A stretch of DNA of 64,000 nucleotides from Xanthomonas translucens pv. cerealis (GCF_006838285.1 NZ_CP038228.1:2542001-2606000), one strand, 5' to 3'. Shown: positions 1 to 8,954, counted from the first letter of the stretch. Notes: a model not told the origin generated them from the letters alone. Translations and numbers: made by a program.

Positions 1-146
1 GCCAGCGCCTGCCGATAGCGCGCCACTTCTTCGTTGTACAGGTCGTGGACGCACAGCGGACAACCGCTGTTGCAGCAATCGCTGGGCAGCGGCGGCTGCG
101 GCGGTTGCGGGCACGGATCGGTAGTGGCGAAATCGGAATCGGACAT
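1..146 (-). CDS. Oxidoreductase-like domain protein, 3' end cut by window edge
   Basis: Only the first 48 codons lie in the window. Reading leftward from the ATG at 146, the product starts MSDSDFATTDP, has a Pro/Gln-rich stretch, then a Cys-rich motif DCCNSGCPLCVHDLY followed by an acidic YNEEVARYRQAL helix. That Cys pattern and following helix match the 'oxidoreductase-like' N-terminal domain family (small, possibly metal-binding, biochemical role not established). No partner can be inferred because the 3' end is missing. Confidence 0.7.
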   Translation of the reverse strand, partial: MSDSDFATTDPCPQPPQPPLPSDCCNSGCPLCVHDLYNEEVARYRQAL

Positions 147-216
147 CACGGTGCGCGGCGGATGGCACGCCAGCGGCGTGAACAAGCGCGCATTGTAGAA
201 CGCCGGCGCGGCCAGC

Positions 217-822
217 TCAGCCGATCGCCTGGCGCAGGTTGGCGCGCGCCGCCGCGTCGTAGCGCGCATGGAACCAGCCGCTGAGGAAGATGCGCGGCTG
301 CGCCAGCACTGTCTGCAGGAACGCACGGCGCTTGCGCCGGTATAGCCAGGCCGGCACCACGCCGCGGTACTCCTCGGCGATGGCGCGATCGTAGGCGGCA
401 AAGACGGTCGGATCGGCGCCGAGGATGGCCATGTCGCAGTCCAGGAACAGCGCCGCTTCGGCATCCACCGCCGCGGCGGACAGTCGCCCGTGACGCGCGG
501 TCAGTTCAATCAGCGCGGCAACGCGTGCCGCATCCAGTCCCGCCTCGGGCAGCCACTGCGCGATCGCCGCCTGCGCCAGGCGCGCCGACTGCGCCTCGTT
601 GTCGCTGCGGCCGGCGTGGTACACCGCGTCGTGGTACAGCACCGCCAGATACACCTCGCGCGGCTGCCGCCAGCCGACCGCCGCGGCGACCTCGGCGTCG
701 TGGCCGAGCACCGCCTGCACGTGGCCGAAATGGTGATAGGCGCGCGGCGGCGCGGCATAGACCGCCTGCAACTGCGCCCATTGCGCGTCGGGCAGGGTCA
801 GCGGCGGCGCCGGTTCGCTCAT
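217..822 (-). CDS. Predicted metal-dependent HD-superfamily phosphohydrolase
   Basis: A 201-residue soluble protein. A His pair near residues 30-31 (YHHFGHV), the HD doublet in LYHDAVYH at residues 62-69 and a later SDNEAQSA segment are the metal-binding pattern of stand-alone HD proteins of the 'predicted metal-dependent phosphohydrolase' group. Substrate is unknown. The ATG at 822 overlaps the stop of the upstream thpR gene in an ATGA arrangement, so the two are probably one transcript with coupled translation. The frame stays open far upstream, but those residues are out-of-frame thpR sequence, so the ATG at 822 is chosen. Confidence 0.85.
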   Translation of the reverse strand: MSEPAPPLTLPDAQWAQLQAVYAAPPRAYHHFGHVQAVLGHDAEVAAAVGWRQPREVYLAVLYHDAVYHAGRSDNEAQSARLAQAAIAQWLPEAGLDAARVAALIELTARHGRLSAAAVDAEAALFLDCDMAILGADPTVFAAYDRAIAEEYRGVVPAWLYRRKRRAFLQTVLAQPRIFLSGWFHARYDAAARANLRQAIG

Positions 823-1460
823 CCGCTTGCCGCGGCGCCGGCGTGCGCAGCGTCGGCCGCCACCGCGGATAGCGGCCAGGTCGCTTCGTGCAGATAGCGG
901 CCCTGCCCTTGCACGCTGCGGATCAGGCTCACCGCGGCCACCGTCCAGCGCACCTGCGGCACCGCCTGCAGCGGCACGGCCAGAGCGTCGTAGGCCAGGG
1001 TGATGTGCGGGACATAGGCCGCCTCGGCGCGCGTGGCCACGCCCTGGCGCACCAGCCGCTGCTGCAGCGCGTCGCGCAACCCGCGCAGCGCCGGCGGCTC
1101 GCCGTCGCCGTGCAGCACCAGCGGCCGCGCGCGGCCACGCCCGCCGAAGCTGAGCACCCGATCGAAGCACAGTTCGAACGGCGCCGCCGCCAGCGCCTGT
1201 CCGGCGGCATGCGCCTGCTGCAGCAGGCGCGGCGGCATGCCGGCGTACGCGCCGAGGTACTGCAGGGTCAGATGCAGGCGCTCGACCGGCAACGCAGGCC
1301 CGCGCAGGCCATGCGCGGCGCGCAGGCGTTCGCCCAGCGCGAACATGCGCTGCGCGGTGGCCGCATCCGGCAACACGGCGAAGAACAGGCTTTCGCGCGC
1401 GGCCGGCGCGGCGAAACCGAGCGAGAACTGCGCGTCTGTGGAAGAAGCGTCGTGGACCAT
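819..1460 (-). CDS. thpR: RNA 2',3'-cyclic phosphodiesterase (2'-5' RNA ligase family)
   Basis: 213 residues with the two tetrapeptides that define the 2H phosphoesterase fold: HLTL at 63-66 and HITL at 152-155. Members open 2',3'-cyclic phosphates on RNA and can join 2'-5' ends in vitro; the physiological RNA is unclear. The internal PLVLHGDG and AEAAYVPHITLAYD segments are typical of bacterial LigT/ThpR. The start at 1460 (MVHDASST) is preferred over an in-frame ATG at 1583, which adds an Arg-rich stretch with no family similarity. It shares a 4-base overlap with the following HD phosphohydrolase gene. Confidence 0.88.
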   Translation of the reverse strand: MVHDASSTDAQFSLGFAAPAARESLFFAVLPDAATAQRMFALGERLRAAHGLRGPALPVERLHLTLQYLGAYAGMPPRLLQQAHAAGQALAAAPFELCFDRVLSFGGRGRARPLVLHGDGEPPALRGLRDALQQRLVRQGVATRAEAAYVPHITLAYDALAVPLQAVPQVRWTVAAVSLIRSVQGQGRYLHEATWPLSAVAADAAHAGAAASG

Positions 1461-1562
1461 CGGCAGGCTGCGGCGGAAACCGCGGGCGACTCGGCAACGG
1501 GTGGGCGGCCATGGTAGCAAGCGCCTCGCCGTCGCCGCGCCTTGCCTGCGGCTGCACAACGC

Positions 1563-1594
1563 AAAAGGCCGACCGGATTGCATCCGGTCGGCCT
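1563..1594 (-). terminator. Rho-independent terminator of the PA2169-family gene
   Basis: An 11-bp perfect stem (1567-1577 with 1583-1593), a 5-base loop and a four-base T run on the minus strand at 1563-1566. It lies 93 bp past the stop of the leftward gene at 1687 and before thpR, so it separates two leftward transcription units. Confidence 0.75.
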
Positions 1595-1686
1595 CTGCGC
1601 TCGTGCGGCAACGGCATGCTGGCGTGCGCGAGCAGCACAGCGTGCCGCGTACTCGCTGCCGGCCGGATCCAGGTCCGGCCTGCGGC

Positions 1687-2142
1687 TTAGGCCGCGTTCT
1701 TCATCGCCAGCTTGCGGGTGCGCATCACGTCGTGGCAGGCGCGCACTTCCGGCAGCAACTTGGTCGCCGCATCGCGCGCGGCGACCGGGGTGTCGCTGTC
1801 GGCGATGGTGTCGTTGAATGCCTTCAGCAGGCGATCCTCGGACTCTTCCAGTTCGGCCACATAGCCGTACTTGGTGTCGCCCAGCGCGGCACGCACCTTG
1901 GCGTACATCTGCTGCATGCTGCCGACCATGGTGCCGTGCGCGTCGGGCTTGCCGCCGACCGCCTGCACCACTGCGCTGAGGCCGCTGACGATGTCCGCCT
2001 TGACCCCGGCGATACGCAGGAACAACGCCGACAGCTCGGTGTCGCCGACCTTCTGCGCCGCTTCCTGGTAGAACTGCTGGCCGTCGCGGGAAATGGCGAT
2101 GAGGTCGTTGAGGCTGTGGGTGGTCTTGCTCTGAATGCTCAT
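1687..2142 (-). CDS. PA2169-family four-helix-bundle protein (DUF2383)
   Basis: 151 residues, almost entirely helical, beginning MSIQSKTTHSLNDLI. The LNDLIAISRDGQQFYQEAA opening and the FLRIAGVKADIV segment match the PA2169/DUF2383 family of ferritin-like four-helix bundles. Members are associated with general stress; no enzymatic activity is established. A good Shine-Dalgarno (AGAAGGAG) precedes the ATG at 2142, and a Rho-independent terminator follows, so it is probably monocistronic. Confidence 0.82.
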   Translation of the reverse strand: MSIQSKTTHSLNDLIAISRDGQQFYQEAAQKVGDTELSALFLRIAGVKADIVSGLSAVVQAVGGKPDAHGTMVGSMQQMYAKVRAALGDTKYGYVAELEESEDRLLKAFNDTIADSDTPVAARDAATKLLPEVRACHDVMRTRKLAMKNAA

Positions 2143-2484
2143 GGATGGAACTCCTTCTGCAATGGGCCGGCGAACATCGCGCAACGGGCACGTCGGGTCG
2201 TGTTGCCCTGGATGTCGCCTGGCCGCGGGATGAAGCGTGTTGCCGCGTTGCGTCGTGGGACGGATGCTGGACGCAGGGGCATAAAGTGCACGTGAGCCGA
2301 AACGCATGCGTCCTCACGCCACGCTGGCAGGCATGAACGGTCATTCATGGCGTCGGCCGATGGCCTGGCGTTCTTCGCCAGTCGTGCGCGCAGACGACAA
2401 CGGAACGCAGCGGTTTGCGGCGGCTGTCGCGCAACGCGCAGGCGCAGCGCTGCGCCAGGCGCATCCGCGCGATGGCGGCCTGCC
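2143..2484. other. Intergenic region upstream of the PA2169-family gene
   Basis: 342 bases between two leftward genes. It must contain the promoter of the PA2169-family gene and the 3' end of the MFS transcript. A short inverted repeat (CATGAA at 2332-2337, TTCATG at 2344-2349) is the only structure I noticed; I could not pick a convincing -35/-10 pair. No coding sequence is supported. Confidence 0.6.
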
Positions 2485-3693
2485 CTAGCCGGCAGTCGCC
2501 AGCCGCCCGGCGCGGCGCGCGTCGTGGCGCGCCCACAGGTAGACCAGCAGCCCGCCCAGCGCCGCCGTCGCGCCGACGTAGCCGGTCGAGGTCCAGCCCA
2601 GTCCGGCGCTGATCGCGACCCCGCCCATCCACGGCCCCAGTGCATTGGCCAGGTTGAACGCGGCGTGGTTGGAGGCCGCGGCCAGGGTCTGCGCCTCGCT
2701 GGCCACATCCATCAGCCGGGTCTGCAGCACCGGCGCCAGCGCGCCCATCGTGCCGACCGCGACCACCGCCGGCAGCACCGCCCACGGCGAGTGCGCGGCC
2801 AGCGGCCACGCCAGCAGCACCGCCATCGACCACAGCAGCACCAGCGGCACCGCACGGAACTGCAGCCGGTCGAACAGCCACCCGCCGGCCAGATTGCCAA
2901 GCAGGCCGCCCAAGCCGAACGCGCACATCGCGAACGGGATCCAGCGCTCGGAGACGCCGGTGACCTGGGTCAGGGTCGGCGCCAGATAACTGAACACGCA
3001 GAACATGCCGGCGAAGCCGACCGAGCCGATGCCCAGCGCCAGCCACACCTGCGGACGGTTGAACGCGCGCAGCTCGCGCAGCGGCCGCTGCCGCGGCTCG
3101 TGCGGATCGGCCGGCAGCAGGCGCATGACCAGCACCACGGTCAGCACCGCGATCGCCGCCACCAGCGCATAGGCGTAGCGCCATTGCGCCACCTGGCCGA
3201 GCCAGGTCGCCAGCGGATTGCCGATCAGCACCGCCAGGTTCAGCCCGAGCAGCACCCGGCTCACCGCCGCGCCGCGCTGGTCGGGGCGGCTGATCGACGC
3301 GGCAACCAGGGTGGCCACGCCGAAATAGGCGCCATGTGGCAGACCGGCGATGAAGCGCACCAGCAGCATGCTGTGATAGTCAGGCGCCAGCGCGCTGGCC
3401 AGGTTGCCGACCGCGTAGAAGCCCATCAACGCCAGCAGCAGGGTGCGCCGCGGCCAGCGCGCGCCGACGATCGCCAGCAGCGGCGCGCCGACCACCACGC
3501 CCAGCGCATAGGCGCTGATCAGGTGCCCGACCTGCGGCGCGTCGATCGCCAGCCCGCGCGCGATGTACGGCATCAGGCCCATCGTGGAGAACTCACTGGT
3601 GCCGATCGCGAAGCCGCCCATCGCCAGCGCGAACAGGATCAGCAGATAGCCGCGGCGCGATAGCGGCGCCTGAGAAGCGACGGGAGTGGACAT
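2485..3693 (-). CDS. MFS transporter, DHA1 family (YdhP/AraJ-like efflux)
   Basis: 402 residues with about 12 hydrophobic segments. The N-terminal ALAMGGFAIGTSEFSTMGLM (TM1) and the LIGPL-like LISAYALGVVVGAP (TM2) are hallmarks of the DHA1 AraJ/YdhP/SotB drug or sugar efflux group, followed by a GARWPRRTLLL loop and an RFIAGLPHGAYFGVA helix. Probably exports a small molecule from the inner membrane; substrate unknown. It is divergent from the ene-reductase gene at 4024, sharing a 330-bp region, which suggests but does not prove related regulation. The start at 3693 (MSTPVASQ) sits directly before the first membrane segment; upstream in-frame sequence is low-complexity. Confidence 0.88.
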   Translation of the reverse strand: MSTPVASQAPLSRRGYLLILFALAMGGFAIGTSEFSTMGLMPYIARGLAIDAPQVGHLISAYALGVVVGAPLLAIVGARWPRRTLLLALMGFYAVGNLASALAPDYHSMLLVRFIAGLPHGAYFGVATLVAASISRPDQRGAAVSRVLLGLNLAVLIGNPLATWLGQVAQWRYAYALVAAIAVLTVVLVMRLLPADPHEPRQRPLRELRAFNRPQVWLALGIGSVGFAGMFCVFSYLAPTLTQVTGVSERWIPFAMCAFGLGGLLGNLAGGWLFDRLQFRAVPLVLLWSMAVLLAWPLAAHSPWAVLPAVVAVGTMGALAPVLQTRLMDVASEAQTLAAASNHAAFNLANALGPWMGGVAISAGLGWTSTGYVGATAALGGLLVYLWARHDARRAGRLATAG

Positions 3694-4023
3694 GCCCGGG
3701 ACCTGATCGAGGGTTGAACAGTATTGTGCATCGCAACATGCAACGGCACCCGTGCGTGTGCAACAGCGCGTTGCGCACGGTGTTCGTCTATGTCGCCCTG
3801 GTCGCGCCAGCCGTCCGCCGTCAGCCTGGCACGTCAGCCGCTGCCGACCACGCAGCGCCTCCAACACGGCGCCGCAGGCGCCGGCGAGCCTGCCGCCAGC
3901 AACGCACTGTCCCATCGCGACTACGCGTAACCACGGTGACCATCCCCATGTTTACCGAGAGACGATCGGCGCCTTTGGCGCGGTGCTGTCCCTGCCCCCA
4001 TTCCTCGTTCGAGACACCTACCG
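3694..4023. other. Divergent promoter region between MFS and ene-reductase genes
   Basis: 330 bases holding the promoters of both divergent genes. Around 3720-3785 several partly overlapping inverted repeats occur (GCATCGCAACATGCAAC, and CCGTGCG...CGCACGG), which could bind a regulator. No regulator gene is adjacent, although ene-reductase/MFS pairs often sit by a TetR or LysR gene. No coding sequence is supported. Confidence 0.5.
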
Positions 4024-5112
4024 ATGACCGCTACCGCTTCCCCGTTGTTCGCCCCGCTGCGCCTGGGCGCGATCGAACTGGCCAACCGCATCGTGATGGC
4101 GCCGCTGACCCGCAATCGCGCTGAAGGCGAAGGCCGCATCCCCTCGCCGCTGGCGGCGGAGTACTACGGTCAGCGCGCCAGCGCCGGGCTGATCGTCGCC
4201 GAAGCCACCCAGATCAGCCCGATGGGCCAGGGCTACATGGATACGCCCGGGATCTATAGCGATGTCCAGGTCGCCGCCTGGAAGACCGTCACCGCCGAGG
4301 TGCACCGCCGCGGCGGCAGGATCGTGTTGCAGCTGTGGCACGTCGGCCGCATCTCCCACGTCAGCCTGCTGCCGGACGGCGCCGCGCCGGTGGCGCCGAG
4401 CGCGCTGCGCGCCAATGCCAAGACCTATACCGCCGAGGGCTTCAGCGACGTCTCAGAACCGCGTGCGCTGCGTCTGGACGAGATTCCCGCGCTGCTCGAG
4501 GACTTCCGCCACGCCGCGCGCAACGCCATCGCCGCCGGCTTCGACGGCGTGGAAGTGCACGCGGCCAATGGCTACCTGATCGACCAGTTCCTGCGCGACG
4601 GCAGCAACCGCCGCGACGACGCCTACGGTGGCAGCATCGAGAACCGCACTCGGCTACTGTTCGAGGTGGTGCAAGCGGTGGCGCAGGAGATCGGTGCCGA
4701 GCGCACCGGCGTGCGCCTGTCGCCGGTGACGCCTGCAAACGACGCGCACGACAGCGACCCGCAGCCGCTGTTCGAGCGCGCGGTCGAACGCCTGGATCCG
4801 CTCGGCCTGGCCTTCGTGCACGTGATCGAGGGCGCCACCGGCGGCCCGCGCGACAACATCGCTTTCGACTATGCCGCGCTGCGCGCCAGGTTCCGCGGAC
4901 CATGGCTGGTCAACAACGGCTACGACAAGGCGCTGGCCGAACGGGTCATCGCCGCGGACGCTGCCGACGCGGTCGCATTCGGACGCCCGTTCATCGCCAA
5001 TCCGGACCTGGTGGAACGGCTGCGCCGCGATGCGCCGCTCAATCCGCTGGACGCGGACACGCTGTACGGCGGCGGCGCCAAGGGCTATACCGATTACCCG
5101 ACGCTGGCCTGA
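4024..5112 (+). CDS. Old Yellow Enzyme-family alkene reductase (NemA-like)
   Basis: 362 residues, full length for an FMN-dependent ene-reductase that reduces activated C=C bonds and electrophiles such as N-ethylmaleimide using NAD(P)H. Visible OYE signatures: LANRIVMAPLTRNRA, EATQISPMGQGY, QLWHVGRISH, the HAANGYLIDQFLRDGSNRRDD active-site region (His/Asn substrate ligands), YGGSIENRTR, VRLSPV and the C-terminal GRPFIANPDLVERL. Cytosolic. It is divergent from the MFS exporter, consistent with a detoxification pair. The physiological substrate cannot be read from sequence. Confidence 0.92.
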   Translation: MTATASPLFAPLRLGAIELANRIVMAPLTRNRAEGEGRIPSPLAAEYYGQRASAGLIVAEATQISPMGQGYMDTPGIYSDVQVAAWKTVTAEVHRRGGRIVLQLWHVGRISHVSLLPDGAAPVAPSALRANAKTYTAEGFSDVSEPRALRLDEIPALLEDFRHAARNAIAAGFDGVEVHAANGYLIDQFLRDGSNRRDDAYGGSIENRTRLLFEVVQAVAQEIGAERTGVRLSPVTPANDAHDSDPQPLFERAVERLDPLGLAFVHVIEGATGGPRDNIAFDYAALRARFRGPWLVNNGYDKALAERVIAADAADAVAFGRPFIANPDLVERLRRDAPLNPLDADTLYGGGAKGYTDYPTLA

Positions 5113-5167
5113 GCCGGACACGCGGCGGCGGCCGCTACCTGCCGTCGCCGCAACCAGCACCCACGGC

Positions 5168-5509
5168 TCACGCCTTGCGCAGGAAGCAGGTCTTCAGCAC
5201 CAGGCCCTTGATCTTGTCCGAGTTGCCTTCGATGTGCTCGGCATCGTCCTCGACCAGGCGGATGCCGCGGATCACCGAGCCCTGCTTGAGCGGGATCGAC
5301 GAGCCCTTGACCTTCAGGTCCTTGATCACCACCACCGTGTCGCCGGCCTGCAGCACGTTGCCGTTGCTGTCGCGCACCAGGGTTTGCGCAGCGGAGTCGG
5401 TATCGGCCGCCGCCGGCCACTCGTAGCCGCAATCGGCGCAGATCCACAGCGCGCCGTCCAGGTAGGTGTTGTGCAGGGTGCATTGCGGGCAGGCGGGTGC
5501 GGCGGACAT
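5168..5509 (-). CDS. yjdM: Zinc-ribbon protein YjdM (PhnA family)
   Basis: 113 residues. An N-terminal zinc ribbon (CPQC at 8-11 and CADC at 24-27) is followed by the PhnA/YjdM beta domain with GDTVVVIKDLKVKGSS and LKQGSVIRGIRLV. Historically called an alkylphosphonate-uptake protein, but the family lacks a proven phosphonate role. The start at 5509 gives the usual family length. It is transcribed away from slyD. Confidence 0.9.
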   Translation of the reverse strand: MSAAPACPQCTLHNTYLDGALWICADCGYEWPAAADTDSAAQTLVRDSNGNVLQAGDTVVVIKDLKVKGSSIPLKQGSVIRGIRLVEDDAEHIEGNSDKIKGLVLKTCFLRKA

Positions 5510-5680
5510 GGGGTTCCTTGTTGCGGCGACGACGGGGCGAATGGCCATTGTAACCGCCCGCTGCGCAGCGCCGACTTGCGATCCGCCGGCGCTTTTCGTT
5601 AGGGTATTCGGGTAGCACCTTGCATCGCGCTGTGACTGTGCCGGCGTATCCCACTTCTCAATGAATGAATGAGGTTTCCC

Positions 5681-6151
5681 ATGGAGATCGCCAACGGTCT
5701 TGTCGCCACCATCCACTACACCCTGACCGACGATGCGGGCGAGGTGATCGATCAATCCTCGCCGGACAATCCGCTCAGCTATCTGCACGGTGCCGGCAAC
5801 ATCGTGCCGGGGCTGGAAAATGCGCTAACCGGCAAGCGCAGCGGCGAGCGCGTGCAGGTCGACGTGATCCCGGACGAAGGCTACGGGCCGCGCCACGATC
5901 AACTGCAGCAGGAGGTGCCGCGCAGCTCGTTCCCGGACGCCGAAAGCCTCGCCGCCGGCATGCAGTTCCAGGCGCAGACCGACCAGGGGCCGCTGCTGGT
6001 CACGGTGGTCGATGTCGGCCCCGAGCTGGTGACCATCGACGGCAACCATCCGCTGGCCGGGCAGGTGCTGCATTTTGCGGTGGAAGTGGCCGGCGTGCGC
6101 GAGGCCACCGAACAGGAAAAGGACCAGGGCCACGCGGGCGCGGCGCTGTAA
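5681..6151 (+). CDS. slyD: FKBP-type peptidyl-prolyl isomerase, SlyD-like
   Basis: 156 residues with the FKBP core interrupted by an IF (insert-in-flap) domain as in SlyD: LSYLHGAGNIVPGLENAL, DVIPDEGYGPRHDQL, then the insert with FQAQTDQGPLLVTVVDV and IDGNHPLAGQVLHF. It catalyses prolyl cis-trans isomerisation and acts as a holdase in the cytosol. Unlike E. coli SlyD there is no His/Cys-rich C-terminal metal tail; the protein ends DQGHAGAAL, as in many short SlyD homologues. The ATG at 5681 follows a GAGG ribosome site; the in-frame ATG 12 bases earlier is less well placed. Confidence 0.9.
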   Translation: MEIANGLVATIHYTLTDDAGEVIDQSSPDNPLSYLHGAGNIVPGLENALTGKRSGERVQVDVIPDEGYGPRHDQLQQEVPRSSFPDAESLAAGMQFQAQTDQGPLLVTVVDVGPELVTIDGNHPLAGQVLHFAVEVAGVREATEQEKDQGHAGAAL

Positions 6152-6174
6152 TCGCACCCGCACCGGCTGTATCC

Positions 6175-6204
6175 GCACCAGGCCCGCAATCGCGGGCCTG
6201 GTGC
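6175..6204 (+). terminator. Perfect 13-bp hairpin after slyD
   Basis: Arms 6175-6187 and 6192-6204 are perfectly complementary around a 4-base loop, 24 bp past the slyD stop. There is no T run, so it may be a weak terminator or an mRNA 3' stabiliser rather than a classic intrinsic terminator. Confidence 0.45.
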
Positions 6205-6347
6205 AGTCCGCGGGGATACCGACCATACCCGCAACGGCGATGCCCGACCGCTGCCACGCATGCCGGCGCGGCAGCGGCGCTGGCCGGCTTGCGCCACGCA
6301 GCGGCTTGCCGCACAGTGCGCGGCCCCCTGCCCGGCCCCGCAGCGAC

Positions 6348-7706
6348 ATGAGACTCGGCATCGATTTCGGCACCAGCAACTCCGCCGCCGCCGCGGTGAT
6401 CGATGGCCGCGTGGTGCCGATCGGCTTCGGCGACCAGCACCAGTTCCGCACCACCGTGTACTTCCCGGAGGTGATGCGCGATCCGTCCGATTTCGAGCTG
6501 ACCCCGGCGCTGGAGCGGCAGGTGGACGAGCTGATCGAATCCGGCCGCCGCGATGCGGCCGCCGCCGGCCGCACGCGCAGCCGCGACGACTTGCGCCGCG
6601 ACGCGATCCGCGTGGTTCGCCGGCAATGGATGGAAGCGCAGATGCGCGAGCCGCGCAGTTCCGCGGCGCTGCTGCAGAACGCGGTGTACGGCGACGCCGC
6701 GCTGGATGCGTATTTCCTCGAAGGCGAAGGCAGCCTGGTGCAGAGCCCGAAATCGATGCTCGGCTACAACCTGCATCCGCGCGCCAGGCAGACCATCACC
6801 GGCATCGCCACCCACATCCTCGAACACATCCGCCTGACCGCGTCGCAGCAACTGGGCCTGCAGGTGCGCAGCGCGCTGCTCGGGCGCCCGGTGCAGTTCC
6901 GCAGTTCGATCGGCGAAGCCGGCAACGCGCAGGCGCTGCAGATCCTGCACAGCGCCGCGCTCGCCGCCGGCTTCGACGACGTCGGGTTCCTGGAAGAACC
7001 AGCCGCCGCGGCGATGCACTACCACGCCGGCAGCGACGCACGCCACGACGCGGTGGTGGTGGACATCGGCGGCGGCACCACCGACATCGCCCACGCCAGC
7101 GTCGGCGGCGACGGCGCGCCGCAGGTGCATCGCGCCTGGGGCATCGCCCGCGGCGGCACCGACATCGACCTGGCGCTGAGCCTGGCCAGCTTCATGCCGC
7201 TGTTTGGCCGCGGCAGCACCCGCGTACCGACCCACCACTACGTCGAGGCGGCGATGGTGCAGGACACCACCCGCCAGCGCGATTTCCGCCAGCATCGCTA
7301 CGACGAGGTACCGCGCCCGTACGACACCCGGCTGCAGGCGCTGCAGGACACCGGCAACACCGCGCGCCTTTACCGCGCGGTGGAACGCAGCAAGATCCGC
7401 CTCAGCGACAGCGAGCAGCATGCGGAGGCGCTGGACTACATCGAAGCCGGGCTGCAAGTGCAGGTGCGCGCCGCCGAACTGACCCATGCCGCGCGCAGCT
7501 ATCTGGAAGCCTTCGGCGAGCTGCTGGCGCAGGTGCGCAGCGACATCGGCCGCGAGCCGGCGGCGGTGTTCCTGACCGGCGGCATGTCGCGCGCCGGCTA
7601 CATCCAGCAGATCGCCGCCGCCGCGTTCCCGCAGGCGCGCCTGGTCCACGGCGACCCCTCGTTCGGCGTGGTCCAGGGCCTGGCGCTGGCCGCCGCGCAG
7701 CGCTGA
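6348..7706 (+). CDS. Hsp70-family chaperone-like protein (YegD type)
   Basis: 452 residues containing only the actin-like ATPase part of Hsp70: LGIDFGTSNSAAA (phosphate 1), the connect-1 region LEEPAAAAMHYH, VVVDIGGGTTDIAH (phosphate 2) and VFLTGGMSRAGY (adenosine loop). The substrate-binding domain and lid are absent, as in E. coli YegD, whose function is unknown. ATG at 6348 places FGTSNS at the expected N-terminal position. Unlike the second Hsp70 locus at 45.1 kb, no J-domain partner is adjacent and the frame is intact. Confidence 0.85.
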   Translation: MRLGIDFGTSNSAAAAVIDGRVVPIGFGDQHQFRTTVYFPEVMRDPSDFELTPALERQVDELIESGRRDAAAAGRTRSRDDLRRDAIRVVRRQWMEAQMREPRSSAALLQNAVYGDAALDAYFLEGEGSLVQSPKSMLGYNLHPRARQTITGIATHILEHIRLTASQQLGLQVRSALLGRPVQFRSSIGEAGNAQALQILHSAALAAGFDDVGFLEEPAAAAMHYHAGSDARHDAVVVDIGGGTTDIAHASVGGDGAPQVHRAWGIARGGTDIDLALSLASFMPLFGRGSTRVPTHHYVEAAMVQDTTRQRDFRQHRYDEVPRPYDTRLQALQDTGNTARLYRAVERSKIRLSDSEQHAEALDYIEAGLQVQVRAAELTHAARSYLEAFGELLAQVRSDIGREPAAVFLTGGMSRAGYIQQIAAAAFPQARLVHGDPSFGVVQGLALAAAQR

Positions 7707-7944
7707 GCGCCGCAGCCCGCACCCCCGGCGTGCAACCGCAGCGCGCACCGGCACGACCTGGCGTACAAAGGCGCTAGCGCAGGTTCCGTTCATACGCAAG
7801 AGGGGCGACTGGCGTAATATGGGCGGTCACGCTTCAGCGTCACGTTTTTACACGCGTCTCGTCCGGCCGTTTCTGTCGCCCGACTCGCCCCTCTTCTCGC
7901 GCCAGCCTCCGTCCCGCTTCGGGCCGGACCCACCGGGAGCGTCT

Positions 7945-8625
7945 GTGTCCGGCTACACCACCCAGATCAACACGCTCAACCTGGGCGGCCAGGACTATCG
8001 CATCCGTTCGCTGCTCGATACCCAACAGTTCTCCGATCCCGACGCGCAGGCCGAAGCGGCCGGCATCTCCTCGGCGCAATGGAGCCTGTTCGGCAACGTG
8101 TGGCCGGCCGGGCGGCTGCTCGCCGAAACGATGGCGCTGTTCGACATCGGCGGCAAGCGCATCCTGGAGATCGGCTGCGGCCTCGGCCTGGCCAGCCTGG
8201 TGCTGCGCCGCCGCGGCGCCGACATCGTCGCCAGCGACCGCCACCCGTTGACCGAAGTGTTCCTGGCCTACAACGCCGCGCTCAACGAACTGCCCGCGGT
8301 GCCGTACCGGCGCCTCGACTGGGACCAGCCCAACCCCGAGCTGGGCCGTTTCGAGGTGATCATCGGCAGCGACGTGCTGTACGAACACCAGCATCCGGGC
8401 ATGCTCGCCGAACTGCTGGCGCGGCACGCCACGGCGAGCGCGGAAGTGCTGATCGCCGATCCGGGCCGCGGCAACAGCGCCGCGCTGACCCGCGCGCTGG
8501 CCACGCAGGGCTATGCGCTCAGCGAACAGCGCGAGCTGCAGCTCTGCCCCGACGATCTGCCGCCGCATCGCGGCCGCGTGCTGCGCTTCCAGCGCACTGC
8601 CGCACCCATCGGGGACGCCGCTTGA
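7945..8625 (+). CDS. Class I SAM-dependent methyltransferase
   Basis: 226 residues from a GTG start at 7945 (an ATG at 7819 in frame would add 42 Pro/Arg/Ser-rich residues lacking family character). The VWPAGRLLAETM segment, motif I ILEIGCGLGLASLVL, acidic loop ASDRHP, and VIIGSDVLYEHQH motif resemble lysine/EEF-type methyltransferases of family 16 (nicotinamide N-methyltransferase-like fold). Target unknown. The TGA overlaps the TTG start of the following YkgJ-like gene, so the two are likely co-translated. A GGGAG sequence precedes the GTG. A TAATAT hexamer at 7815-7820 could be the -10 element. Confidence 0.8.
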   Translation: MSGYTTQINTLNLGGQDYRIRSLLDTQQFSDPDAQAEAAGISSAQWSLFGNVWPAGRLLAETMALFDIGGKRILEIGCGLGLASLVLRRRGADIVASDRHPLTEVFLAYNAALNELPAVPYRRLDWDQPNPELGRFEVIIGSDVLYEHQHPGMLAELLARHATASAEVLIADPGRGNSAALTRALATQGYALSEQRELQLCPDDLPPHRGRVLRFQRTAAPIGDAA

Positions 8626-8954
8626 ACACGCAACCGACACCCCGCGCCACGGCCGAAAAATCGGTCAGCTGCGATCGCTGCGACGCGATCTGCTGCCGCC
8701 TGACCGTGCTGCTGATGCCCGACGACAAGGTGCCTGAGCATCTCACCGAGCACACCGCGCAAGGCCTGCACGTGATGGCGCGCGACGAGGACGGCTGGTG
8801 CGTGGCGGTGGACAGCAAGCGCATGTGCTGCTCGATCTACGAACAGCGCCCGGCGATCTGCCGCAAATTCACGATGGCCGGTCCGTATTGCCGCGACATC
8901 CGCCGCATCCACAACGATCAGTTGGCGCGCGGCATTCCCCTGACGATGTACTGA
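8622..8954 (+). CDS. YkgJ-family cysteine cluster protein
   Basis: 110 residues starting at a TTG (8622) that overlaps the methyltransferase stop (TTGA). Cysteines are arranged CDRCDAICC near residues 17-25, then CCSIYEQRPAIC and later YC, the CxxCxxxCC...Cx(n)C pattern of the YkgJ/UPF0153 family, thought to bind zinc or an Fe-S centre. No ATG occurs upstream of the first Cys cluster in this frame, supporting the TTG start. Function unknown; coupling to the methyltransferase suggests a joint role in a protein modification, which is inference. Confidence 0.82.
   Translation: MNTQPTPRATAEKSVSCDRCDAICCRLTVLLMPDDKVPEHLTEHTAQGLHVMARDEDGWCVAVDSKRMCCSIYEQRPAICRKFTMAGPYCRDIRRIHNDQLARGIPLTMY

Noticed and set aside
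7819..7944. ATG at 7819 as the methyltransferase start
   Set aside because: Adds 42 residues without family character; GTG at 7945 has a GGGAG site and fits the usual length.
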